17,874 nt of DNA, taken from the NCBI RefSeq assembly GCF_000186865.1, contig NW_008705617.1:11704-29577 (forward strand), in the 5' to 3' direction. How positions within the stretch are numbered: position 1 is the first letter of the stretch; each line of letters starts with the position of its first letter. Below, piece by piece: positions 10,513 to 17,874 of this stretch. The position numbers were made by a program, and so were the translations under genes. The notes beneath the pieces are model-generated. The model made no database searches. It was not told the origin of the DNA and worked only from the letters and a program-made list of their open reading frames with translations. Origin of the DNA: Aureococcus anophagefferens. Lineage: Eukaryota; Sar; Pelagophyceae; Pelagomonadales; Pelagomonadaceae.

Positions 10513-10554
10513 GGACGGGGCTGCCCGTCCATGCTCTCCTTAACTCGGGAGAGC
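10513..10554. repeat. Pair of short perfect hairpins in the central spacer
   Basis: GGACGGG (10513-10519) with CCCGTCC (10524-10530), loop 4. GCTCTCC (10533-10539) with GGAGAGC (10548-10554), loop 8. They are adjacent and each has a seven-base perfect stem. The second is followed by TTCGAATAC, which resembles a tRNA T-loop, but no tRNA cloverleaf fits. Confidence 0.5.
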
Positions 10555-10611
10555 TAATTCGAATACACGATTGCTAATTAACTTAGCCTACTGAGTTTAT
10601 TTAGTTGGCCG

Positions 10612-10794
10612 ACCACCAAAAAGCCACAGGGATAAATCGGGAAACTAGCGGACGGCCACCCCCTCACCCCCCTCCGCGGGCGTACCCTCGGCAACAAAAG
10701 CCAGCATATGCATGCTAAATTCCCACGGCGTTGCGACTTCTAGCTTAGCACCAGTGGCAACTCGAATGTAGAAAACCACCAAAAAGCCACAGGG
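10612..10794. repeat. 20-bp direct repeat in the central spacer
   Basis: ACCACCAAAAAGCCACAGGG is found exactly at 10612-10631 and 10775-10794. Similarity continues imperfectly for about another dozen bases, with AATCGG shared. Related shorter words (CCTGTGG near 10823, CCCACAG near 10864) lie to the right. These may be protein-binding repeats or remnants of a local duplication. Confidence 0.8.
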
Positions 10795-10973
10795 TCGAAT
10801 CGGAGAAAAAGCTTATGACCATCCTGTGGTTCCTCGAGCGAGGCGTATCGCTGGCCAAAAAGACCCACAGCTTGCACTTGCCTCGCATCCAAAAGTTAAA
10901 ACTAGCACCTCAGGCTACCACCCAGGTCGGTAGACGAGCACATAGTTAACACGCGCAGCCGGCGGGACGTGCC

Positions 10974-13900
10974 TCAGGAGTCGCAGTCCATACACCGCAG
11001 CCCCTCGTCCGCCGACACACAAGCCAAGCCGGAGAAAGGCCCTCGTGGGCGCTGGCTAGGCGTCTTTGCTCCGCGCCAAGTCCAGTCTGCAACCTCGGCA
11101 TCGAGGTTGTCACGCTCATCCATGTCGAGGTCACCATCCTCATCTTCAAAATCGCTGTCACTCTCGTCTGCAGGCTCGAAGTCTGGGTCATCCACCGGAA
11201 GCACATCATCAGGAAACGCTTGCAGGAGAAACGTAGGCTGGTCCACAGCCCGAGCCGAGTTTGCAGGACTGAAGAACTTCTGCAAATGCCCATGGAACCA
11301 CCCATATCGCCGGAAGCAGATTTCAAACAGGCTCACCATTCTTGGACTCTGCTGCTGCACACCTCGCTTTGCACCCTCCACCTGCATCCCTCCGCCCTTC
11401 GATGTCTTATTATGATACAAATTTTTCAGCAATTTGACAAAGCCCTCCACTGCTTGCTGTTCCCATAGCTTGAGAAATATCCCGCGCTGCATGAACTCCA
11501 GGGCGTGTCCTGAGCCAACTATATGTGCATAGTTGCCTATGAACTCTCGGTTCCATAGTGATATTCCATGATCATAATACATGTGACTCAGTCTGTAGAT
11601 GAGTTCCTCATCGAACTCACCCACTTTATCGAGCTCGTCCATGAGCTGAATGTAGCATCTCATCAGCTCCTTCACCTGCTGGTTCCTGCTTCCTTGGGTG
11701 ACACAAATGTCTATCACTGCTTCTCCCACTCTTCTGATGACCTTTGCTCCCAGATACACCTCCATGCTTACTCTGCCCACCCCTGCTCCGGCCTTCAGAA
11801 ACGGCACCTCCCATTGCTGCGAGGCTTGAAATTTATGCATGCCTCGGGAATTGATGATGGACACAGCCTGCTCCACAGTTTGCTTCCTTGCTGCCTGTGT
11901 TGCCAAATCTGGTCTGTGAGCCTCACTGTACACATCATTCAAGATGAGCGTGATCAGAGCCTCCTGCGTATTCTTTTTTAAATGAAGCAAACATGGCACC
12001 ATGTCCTCTACCAATATTACCAGTGCATCATCATTGCCCTTGCAGCACTCAAGTTTTTCTCTGAGCCTTAGAATATCGTAGCAGCACACCATTAATGGCT
12101 CTATGGCAGCAACGAGTGCTGATGCACTCATGCTTTCATAGTCTTTGACATGCAGGTCCATTGCTGTTTTTTTGAGGGCTTTGGTACGTTCCATGGCTTC
12201 ATTGACACCTGTAGGTTGAAATCCAATATGAAATGTTCGCCCCTGGTCCTTGGGAAGAGCTGATACATATTTATTTCTTAAAGCAGCCTCCACTTCCTGC
12301 AGTAATTGGGGTTTATCGAGAAACTCAAGTACTCCCAGCTCCTCGTAATCATCTTCATCCAGCTCCTCGTAACCCAGGACCTGTGCTTTTATGAAAGAAG
12401 GGACATTTCCAACCAGACTCTTCTCCAACAAGGCCAGCTGCGATTTGAGGCGGGAGAGGAGGTCCTGCGTAAGCATAGGCTCACAAAAGCACCTGTCAAA
12501 ATTGTTCGAGGTGCATCTGTGGCATCTTTCTTGACCAATTTTGGGAACATGCAGGTTGTCATCATGCACAGGACAGAGGTGGCAGGGATTTTTGCTGTTC
12601 TTTGCAGCTCCACCTCTACACTTAACTTTTTTTATTCCATTTTCCTCCTCGACAGTACCGCTGGTTTTCCATGTAGAAGAGAGGTCCTTAGCCGATTTTA
12701 TCATCAGGTAAAACTTTCTCCCAAGCCGCTTATGATTGAAGTAACCACCCCTCTTGTCCAACTCCCTCTTGAACCTGTAGACCATGTTCAATGCAGGAAA
12801 CGCATGCCATAATAAGCCAGTCTCTTTATGCATAATGGCCCCAGATGGCAGCAGATTACCTGTGCTCTGGAATTTTCTGTTTAATAACCCATCAATAGCA
12901 TCCCTGGCAGGTGCCCCTGGTAGCTGTACGGCAGCAAAAGTGACTGACTGATGAGCGGTCACTTGGCCATTATCGCCGGTTCCTTTAACCTCCACCGCAT
13001 CAGCTGGACTGTGTCCCCTGTCATTCAGGCCATTGTCTTGAAGGTAAATTTCGAGACCATTCTGAAAATCTCCGAGAGCAGCGTAATCACCATCATGAAT
13101 CTTTATTCCCATATCATTAGCTGGAATTTTAAAATCCAGCTTAAACATAGCAGACATGAAAGCGGTAGCTTCCTTGATTTTTACTCTCAATTTGACATGA
13201 TGAGGGATGATCCAATTGCCTCTTAGCTTCCTGGGCATGCGCCGCCCGAAATCCGACACGAACCACTGGTCTGTCAGTTTCACCGTAATGTCATGCATGT
13301 TCTGGATGTCACCGATCGAAAGTTTGGCCCTGGTGTCCAACTGGCACACCCATTTCCAGGGCTGTCCAATCTGGGCACTAAACTGGGTTAAGACTTGAAC
13401 TGTAATGGTGGCCCATAAACCACCAAAACGGTGCTCTGCAGAATACAAATTTTGGACCATGTAGATCATCATGGTGTGCCACGCGTCCAGGGTCTGATCT
13501 CTCCCTGTAATGGGACACATTTTACTCTTCTTCAGCTCATGGATGAGCAGCACAGTTCTCTGGCAGACCATCCACTGGTCGCTCCCGAGCTCCTCCGGTT
13601 GCTTCCATGTCTCACGCCCTAATGCCCTCATGATCATATTTTTTTCACTGTTCGATAAGCCAGCTTCAAAGGTGTCTGAAGGAAGTCTTTTTCTTCTCTT
13701 AGAGATGGGCCCCATTAAATCCTGGTCACTCACTTGGCACCCCGCGTCCATAGTTTGAACCGGTCCGGCAGTTGCTGCGGCAGTTGGCCGTCGAAGTAAC
13801 TTTTTCAGCGCGCGCCTCAGTGGCAGAGAATCTTCCTTGCACACCTTTGCCCCATCCTTGCTGTGGTGCGCCCGAACCTTCTCCACGGTCGCGTCGTCCA

Positions 13901-14084
13901 TGTGCGGCACCAGCAAGTCCCACATCTCCTTGTCGACCGTTAGCGTCTGGAACTTGACGAAGCCGCCGGTAAGCTTCTTCTCCTTCCGAGGCGCCTCAGG
14001 GGCTGTGCGGTTGTCCATGTGTCCGAAAGCAGCCCTCCGGCCCGGGTCATACGGGACGCCCGCTGCCAGCGGTTGCGTTTCCAT
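10974..14084 (-). CDS. Large DDE-type transposase candidate, intact, 1036 residues
   Basis: One uninterrupted frame from an ATG at 14084 in good context to a TAG, with no intron needed. Residues 1-140 are basic and probably DNA-binding or disordered. A first acidic-residue motif occurs in VKGTGDNGQV (Asp371) followed by a hydrophobic strand (SVTFAAVQL). A second candidate is Asp467 in SAKDLSSTW. After it comes a Cys/His-rich insert (C501-x2-C504, H507, H512, C521-x2-C524, C532, C534). Near the C-terminus, NYAHIVGSGHALEF (H854, H860) is followed 20 residues after H860 by Glu880 in WEQQAVEGFVKLLKN, then a basic TSKGGG stretch. This D-D-C2-H2-E order is shared by several RNase H-like eukaryotic transposases, including RAG1/Transib and CACTA groups. 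Residues 956-1000 form an acidic tail. Expected function: nuclear cut-and-paste transposition of the element at 8414-14610. The catalytic assignments are by pattern only, and the family name is unknown to me. Confidence 0.82.
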   Translation of the reverse strand: METQPLAAGVPYDPGRRAAFGHMDNRTAPEAPRKEKKLTGGFVKFQTLTVDKEMWDLLVPHMDDATVEKVRAHHSKDGAKVCKEDSLPLRRALKKLLRRPTAAATAGPVQTMDAGCQVSDQDLMGPISKRRKRLPSDTFEAGLSNSEKNMIMRALGRETWKQPEELGSDQWMVCQRTVLLIHELKKSKMCPITGRDQTLDAWHTMMIYMVQNLYSAEHRFGGLWATITVQVLTQFSAQIGQPWKWVCQLDTRAKLSIGDIQNMHDITVKLTDQWFVSDFGRRMPRKLRGNWIIPHHVKLRVKIKEATAFMSAMFKLDFKIPANDMGIKIHDGDYAALGDFQNGLEIYLQDNGLNDRGHSPADAVEVKGTGDNGQVTAHQSVTFAAVQLPGAPARDAIDGLLNRKFQSTGNLLPSGAIMHKETGLLWHAFPALNMVYRFKRELDKRGGYFNHKRLGRKFYLMIKSAKDLSSTWKTSGTVEEENGIKKVKCRGGAAKNSKNPCHLCPVHDDNLHVPKIGQERCHRCTSNNFDRCFCEPMLTQDLLSRLKSQLALLEKSLVGNVPSFIKAQVLGYEELDEDDYEELGVLEFLDKPQLLQEVEAALRNKYVSALPKDQGRTFHIGFQPTGVNEAMERTKALKKTAMDLHVKDYESMSASALVAAIEPLMVCCYDILRLREKLECCKGNDDALVILVEDMVPCLLHLKKNTQEALITLILNDVYSEAHRPDLATQAARKQTVEQAVSIINSRGMHKFQASQQWEVPFLKAGAGVGRVSMEVYLGAKVIRRVGEAVIDICVTQGSRNQQVKELMRCYIQLMDELDKVGEFDEELIYRLSHMYYDHGISLWNREFIGNYAHIVGSGHALEFMQRGIFLKLWEQQAVEGFVKLLKNLYHNKTSKGGGMQVEGAKRGVQQQSPRMVSLFEICFRRYGWFHGHLQKFFSPANSARAVDQPTFLLQAFPDDVLPVDDPDFEPADESDSDFEDEDGDLDMDERDNLDAEVADWTWRGAKTPSQRPRGPFSGLACVSADEGLRCMDCDS

Positions 14085-14248
14085 GGCAGCGGCTGGAGCG
14101 ATAGAGCTAGCACGCTAAGCTTCTGTCCGACCAATGTGATCAGCCGATTGGATTCTTGGAAAATATATCATTCGTTCTCTACATGTCTTTTGCTCGAGAC
14201 GATGTGGTTGGTCGGCGGAGCGGGGCTGCGTCTGGGGTCTGGGGCGCC

Positions 14249-14325
14249 CGAAGGTACTATGCCCGCGCGGCTGCCGGCCGGAATCGGGGCGACGAGAGAG
14301 GGGTTCGCTTGGCATAGTACCTTCG
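14249..14325. repeat. Internal inverted repeat upstream of the transposase gene
   Basis: CGAAGGTACTATGCC at 14249-14263 is perfectly inverted at 14311-14325, with a 47-base GC-rich spacer and weaker pairing outside. It lies between the right terminus and the transposase start, 285-361 bp from the end of the element. It could be a transposase-binding or promoter element, or a structured 5' leader. Confidence 0.85.
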
Positions 14326-14591
14326 AGCACCCAGAACCTCGCCGCGGGGACCGCCTCGCGCGCGCGGAGAGAGAGGGGAAAATGATCTCGGCTTCTGCGT
14401 GCTCCCGAGACGAGCGGGCTGAAGATTTGGGATGCTCGACCCCGAATTGCCATTGCGAAGTGTGCTCAGTTTCTCTCCCCCTGGCCTGGAACATGCCAAA
14501 CCCAGCATCAGAGATCGTGCGACCATCATCGACGACGTCCAACCACTTTCGAAAGTAAACTTCTAGGTTCAATAAGTTAATGTTGCGTTCC

Positions 14592-14610
14592 GGCCGACGA
14601 TTGGTAAGTG
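14592..14610 (-). repeat. Right terminal inverted repeat of the transposon
   Basis: Reverse complement reads CACTTACCAATCGTCGGCC and matches the left end at 16 of 19 bases. It is followed directly by the right ATTTG. Confidence 0.85.
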
Positions 14611-14615
14611 ATTTG
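14611..14615. repeat. Target site duplication, right copy
   Basis: ATTTG, identical to the five bases at 8409-8413. The next base differs from the left side, so the duplication is exactly 5 bp. Confidence 0.85.
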
Positions 14616-15034
14616 CCCTCAGCCTGACTCCTGACTAGGGTATGGTAATAATTAGTTCCCTACTCAAGTCACGGTAGGCAGACTAATCTCGGATCGGGGC
14701 TCTCTGTCCTCAATCGCTGGAGTTAAGTGAGTAAGAAAGAAAAGGGGCAACGTCATGGAAATCCAGATATGTATCCTCCGTCGCTCGCTGTATCTATCCT
14801 AAAGCCAGACTCTAGATACAAGCCAACTGCACTGCCAACTTCAAGCTAAGCCAGTCAAGATACCTCAGTCTAGTCTCCCGCCACACGGGGCTGGTCGTCG
14901 TCGGACCTCAGGGGCAGCACGAGTGTGTTCTGTGACATGCCACGTACGTCGGAGCTCTTACGTACACCCTAAGGGCCTCCGTAGGTCTTAGGTCATTCCG
15001 GTAATGCTCAGCCCTAGGAACTCCGATCAGCGTA
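14616..15034. other. Intergenic region right of the transposon
   Basis: Presumed promoter and 5' leader region of the ARM-repeat gene. It was contiguous with 7918-8413 before the insertion. I saw no coding frame, clear TATA box or RNA gene. Upstream non-coding exons of the ARM-repeat gene could be present. Confidence 0.5.
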
Positions 15035-17542
15035 ATGATATATCCTGGCGGCTATATCACCTGCACATATGAAATAGTGCCCGAACGTTTGTTCTCGCGC
15101 ACTATGCCTGAGCACGGTCTTTCGGTCGGCACTCGAGTTGAGCAATCACAGACTACCGTCGTACCGTTTGCCCGCAAAAAAGGCGTGACGTCTGCGCATG
15201 TTGTGGGTAAAAAGCTGACAACATTGATAAGCGAGGATCCTAATCTATTCTGGGAAGCAGCACAGCATGAGTTTGGTGTTGCGTTGCAAAGCATGTCGCT
15301 GGACTTAATGGATTCTCTTGATGTTCGGTTAAAAGCTTTAGGCCAGAAGGTGTCCCGTCTAGAAATAGCGGCGAAGGAAGCTGTCACCAACCGTGATGCG
15401 AGAGCTGTCGCACGTGAGGCTGAGGCTGCATTCATTGCAGAAAAAGAACGTTCTGAAAAATCGCTACTAGCACAATGGCTCCAGGGCTTTGCGCATAGCC
15501 TCTACAAAGGGCCTAGCACATCGGGTCTCGAATTTGCGTTAGAGGTTGGACTTGGTCTGGATGCAATTGACTTTGCCTTTTGTCGCTACGCGCTCAATGT
15601 GGCCCTAGCCGCTCCTAGTGTGTCCCAAGAAAAGATGATAGTTTCGCGAGTTCCGCAAGTACTGGTTGGCATCGTTGACGGTGCTAATACTGCGATGGCA
15701 ACTCGCCGCGCCAATAAATGTCTGTGCCAACAGCCAGGCTGGAGGGGTTTAGGCGGCCGCGCGTGCCAAGGAAGTTCGTCAGCTGCGAGATGGACGCTCG
15801 CTTCGTGTCTTAACACGGTGCCAGGTTGACACTCTCCAGGTTGGTTATGGGCTTGTAAATATTTAGGCCCTTTCTGATGCGGCAGCCCTAGTCTGTGGAC
15901 CATCCCTCATGGCGCTTACGCACCTCGCCCAAAAGGATGGTCCCGCACGAGCTGCGATAGCCGAGGCGCAAGACTGTGTGTCTCAAATGAGTTCTTTGGG
16001 GTTGTCCAATCGATCTAGATGTGAGGACGACCATAAAATCAGGCAAACGGAATCGCGGTCCTAACTGCATGCTTAATAAACGCAAGACAGCCAGCTGTGC
16101 TTTCCCAGGCGTGCCACGCGATTGGAGCGTTGGCATTGCTCGCAGAGAATCGGATACGAATTGCCGCGGCCAATGGCATAAGCATTCTTGTGAAGCTGTT
16201 GAGTATGGCACGCCCGCCGCCTATACTTGCAGCAGATGCCGCTAATGACCTAGTTTGCGCCTCATCTGTATACAGAGTGCCAAAAGATGCAAATGAAGAC
16301 CTTCGAGTGACTGAGGCTGTTCAGGAAGCTGCATTGGTCGCATTCACAAACCTTACGTGAGCATCTTGTAATAACACAGTCCTAGGATCCCCTGACTTCC
16401 TAGGAACTCATCGGAAGCAAATCGGCAGCTTGTCGCCGAATTGGGTGGCGTGACTCCAATGGTGGTTTGTGCTCTCTTTGCTCGCGGTGGCGCTCCCGTG
16501 CGAAATGCTGCACAGGCAATAGCTAATGTAGCATATGGTTCGAATTTTGCTGTGGCAAAATGCTTGATGGCACGGGCCGATGTTGCAATGTGCTCTGCCA
16601 TAAGTGCCGTTGACCTTCTCTGCGAGGACAGCCTGCTCGAGGCAGCGTAGTTTGCAGAGTCTTAATACTTTTTTGTATGGTAATTAAGGCACCTTAGATT
16701 TAGAGCTTTGGCAAACATGGCCCTTGACGAAGCATCACAGTCTGGATTGGCCGCAGGTGATGCTATGGTGTGGTGTGTCCGAGGTCTGTCTCACTGTCAA
16801 CACGTCCGCGTCCTCCGGGCGGCAGCACATGCAACAGCTGCGTTGGCATACAAGTCTCTGGCGAACAAGGCGCGCCTTGCGCAACTTGGAGCTCTTGCTG
16901 CCTGTCTACGGGTTGTCTCTGACTTTGGCATTGGGTCCCTTCATCACACAGAACACTACGTTCCGGCGGTCTATGTGAATCCCAGCGTGTAGATCAGGGC
17001 TCGACCAAGATATAATTCCATGTGAACTAACCGTAATGTGTCAGGCAACATCACTAGCGGCGTGTACCCTACTCTCTTTCCATCCAAACCACCTCATCTT
17101 CGAAGACTGCTGTGGAACAGAGACGTATGCTAATCTGTGTGCTACTACTGAGCATATGGAATTGCTCAGGGTTGGCGCTATGGTTGTTGCTTCAGTAGCG
17201 CCTACAGCTCACGACCGTTGGGAGGCACACGCTGAGGGCAGAACGATTCATTTTGAGGCAACTGATGGCTTTAATGCCCTCGTGAGGTGTACTAAGTGGG
17301 TGTTTTCTCGTGCCGAGACACCAGGGTGGCTGCAGACCGCCATCAACGCTCTTCAGATGAACCAGGTCCAATTAGAAGAAGTCCGACGGATACGTATCGA
17401 GCAAGGGGGCGCTCCAAATATCCGAGACGTCGAACTGTTCCCCAGGCACGAGCTTTTTGAAGAATTTTTGACACCCGTTTGCCTTGATCATGTTGTTGCC
17501 GAAAGTTCCAGTCTTCGAGATCTTGCCTTTCGTCTGTACTGA
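15035..17542 (+). CDS. Armadillo-repeat protein with N-terminal coiled coil, about seven exons
   Basis: Model: 15035-15709, 15753-15824, 15867-15965 (or -15977), 16043-16356, 16404-16646, 16689-16986, 17045-17542. All phases agree and give about 732 residues to a TGA at 17540. Another in-frame ATG at 15104 (MPEHGLSV) may be the true start. Residues about 70-160 are helical and charged (LKALGQKVSRLEIAAKEAV, AEKERSEKSLLAQW), suggesting a coiled coil. From about residue 250 on, three-helix units of ARM type recur: ALMALTHLAQKDGPARAAIAE, then ACHAIGALALLAENRIRIAA, ALVAFTNLT...NRQLVAELGGV, AAQAIANVAY and RALANMALDE. The last exon is less repeat-like and carries aromatic residues. ARM proteins usually act as scaffolds that bind peptide ligands, and the partner cannot be told from the sequence. 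The gene is transcribed away from the transposon, divergent to the gene at 2700-7917. Confidence 0.8.
15710..15752 (+). other. Predicted intron 1 of the ARM-repeat gene (about 43 nt, donor uncertain)
   Basis: The acceptor GGTTTAG|G is required because the TAG closes the downstream frame. A GC donor at 15710 gives 43 nt and correct phase. GT donors at 15659, 15665 or 15674 also keep phase but give 79-94 nt and remove sequence that looks coding. Confidence 0.45.
15825..15866 (+). other. Predicted 42-nt intron of the ARM-repeat gene
   Basis: CAG|GTTGAC ... TATTTAG|G, phase 0. Reading through would hit an in-frame TAG at its 3' end. An alternative GT at 15840 would leave a 27-nt intron, which is shorter than any other here. 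Confidence 0.65.
15966..16042 (+). other. Predicted intron of the ARM-repeat gene with possible GC donor
   Basis: The acceptor AAATCAG|G is clear. Using GAG|GCGCAA at 15966 (77 nt) gives a seamless ARM junction RAAIAE-ANGIAVL. Using GT at 15978 (65 nt) keeps phase but inserts four extra residues in that helix turn. Confidence 0.55.
16357..16403 (+). other. Predicted 47-nt intron of the ARM-repeat gene
   Basis: AC|GTGAGC ... TTCCTAG|G. The split Thr codon (AC|G) joins FTNLT to NSSEANRQLVAELGG with correct phase, restoring an ARM unit. This is the best-defined intron in the window. Confidence 0.85.
16647..16688 (+). other. Predicted 42-nt intron of the ARM-repeat gene
   Basis: GC|GTAGTT ... 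TTAAG|G. The split Ala codon joins LLEAA to HLRFRALANMALDE. The intron is A/T-rich compared with its exons. Confidence 0.8.
16987..17044 (+). other. Predicted 58-nt intron of the ARM-repeat gene
   Basis: AGC|GTGTAG ... TGTGTCAG|G, phase 0. A CTAAC word about 20 nt before the acceptor could serve as the branch site. Confidence 0.75.
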
Positions 17543-17874
17543 CTTTGACTTCGTCTGCACTGAGGAACGGACCAGGGTAGTTCAGATGGGATGGTGGCTG
17601 CTCGAAGGCAGCAGCGAGAATTACCGCCGCCGCCTAGGACAATCATGATTATCGGCTTGGTCGATTTCAAGGTCATTTCGCCCCCTCCCCAACCCCCCCC
17701 CCCCATAAAGCAAATCCTACTATTAGGCTGATATTAGGCAGGCCTTGCGTTTCAAACATCGGCGGCCGAAAAGTCGGCGGGCGCCGGCGGGGGTTGGAAG
17801 AAGGGGTGGGGGGGCGGCGGTGGGGACGGAGGCCCGGGGCCCGGGGGAGGAGGAGGCGAACGAGGAGGCGGAGG
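17543..17874. other. Intergenic region with C run and G-rich end
   Basis: The 3' flank of the ARM-repeat gene. It contains a 12-base C run (17693-17704), followed at once by ATAAAG. The last 115 bases are strongly purine-biased, with many runs of three or more G that could form G-quadruplexes. No gene seen. Confidence 0.6.
17760..17874 (+). repeat. G-rich low-complexity tract
   Basis: Repeated GGGG, GGCGG and GGAGG words run to the window edge, with several consecutive G runs at short spacing. It is compatible with G-quadruplex formation or a GC-rich promoter or 5' region of a gene beyond the window. Confidence 0.7.

Larger units (their letters stand above)
10168..10973. other. Central spacer of the transposon between convergent gene ends
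   Basis: About 0.8 kb with no supported gene. It contains four perfect short hairpins near the end of the plus-strand gene and a 20-bp direct repeat further right. It presumably includes both 3' untranslated regions and polyadenylation signals (AATAAT words near 10243-10250). Confidence 0.6.
8414..14610. mobile_element. Complete DNA transposon with inverted repeats, 5-bp target duplication and two convergent genes
   Basis: The left end CACTTACTAATCGACGGAC (8414-8432) and the reverse complement of the right end CACTTACCAATCGTCGGCC (14592-14610) match at 16 of 19 positions. Immediately outside both ends is ATTTG (8409-8413 and 14611-14615), a perfect 5-bp direct repeat. The 6197-bp interior holds a 1036-residue transposase candidate on the minus strand and a 524-residue companion gene on the plus strand, with their 3' ends facing each other across an 0.8-kb spacer. 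Known features: Transib/RAG-type elements have 5-bp duplications and ends starting CAC; CACTA elements also start CAC but make shorter duplications; KDZ elements make 8-bp ones. Inference: a cut-and-paste element, recently inserted, whose superfamily is not settled from this sequence alone. Confidence 0.88.

Noticed and set aside
10530..10580. tRNA-like T-loop sequence TTCGAATAC
   Set aside because: The flanking bases do not form the T stem, and no acceptor, D or anticodon arms fit.
7950..14150. Alternative terminal repeat pair around TCGGACA near 7961 and its inverse near 14128
   Set aside because: Short, imperfect and without a matching target duplication, whereas the ends at 8414 and 14610 have both.
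14019..14558. 179-codon plus-strand frame near the right end of the transposon
   Set aside because: It overlaps the transposase start on the other strand, spans the inverted repeat and has no conserved-looking segment.
15840..15866. 27-nt intron alternative in the ARM gene
   Set aside because: Phase fits, but it is much shorter than the 42-58 nt introns found elsewhere; the 42-nt option with CAG|GTTGAC also fits.

Overview
The window is nuclear DNA from a single-celled eukaryote, most likely an alga or another protist. Three genes are cut by very short introns (about 42-60 nt) whose 3' ends read AG|G and whose removal keeps frame. There is no operon structure, and there are no ribosome binding sites, rRNA genes, tRNA genes or CRISPR arrays that I can see. 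I cannot name the organism. Tiny introns with AG|G acceptors and possible GC donors occur in several protist lineages.

Layout, left to right. 1-1016 is GC-rich sequence with no convincing gene. 1017-2189 (minus) is a GC3-rich gene of unknown function with an acidic tail; its 5' end is not resolved. 2190-2699 is intergenic and holds a short tandem repeat. 2700-7917 (minus) is a three-exon gene for a protein of about 1700 residues, made of TPR-like helical repeats followed by a separase/CHAT-like L-P-W-E segment but without a recognisable protease active site. 7918-8413 is intergenic. 8414-14610 is a complete-looking DNA transposon. 14611-15034 is the rest of the original intergenic space. 15035-17542 (plus) is an armadillo-repeat gene of about seven or eight exons. 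17543-17874 is intergenic and ends in a strongly G-rich tract.

The main result is the transposon. It is 6197 bp long, bounded by imperfect inverted repeats starting CACTTAC and by a perfect 5-bp target duplication ATTTG. It carries two convergent genes: an intact 1036-residue DDE-type transposase candidate (minus) and a 524-residue companion protein (plus) that seems to contain small beta-barrel (Tudor/SH3-like) modules and one 43-nt intron. A central non-coding spacer with direct repeats and hairpins separates the two gene ends, and an extra inverted repeat lies between the right terminus and the transposase start. Ends beginning CAC, a 5-bp duplication, a C-x2-C ... H ... H-x19-E pattern and two convergent genes together resemble the general plan of Transib/RAG-type elements. 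The protein itself looks closer to a poorly described family of large DDE proteins, so the superfamily is left open.

The element sits between two divergently transcribed host genes (the TPR/separase-like gene and the ARM-repeat gene). Removing it and one ATTTG copy leaves an ordinary intergenic region of about 0.9 kb. Intactness of both reading frames, the ends and the duplication points to a fairly recent insertion.
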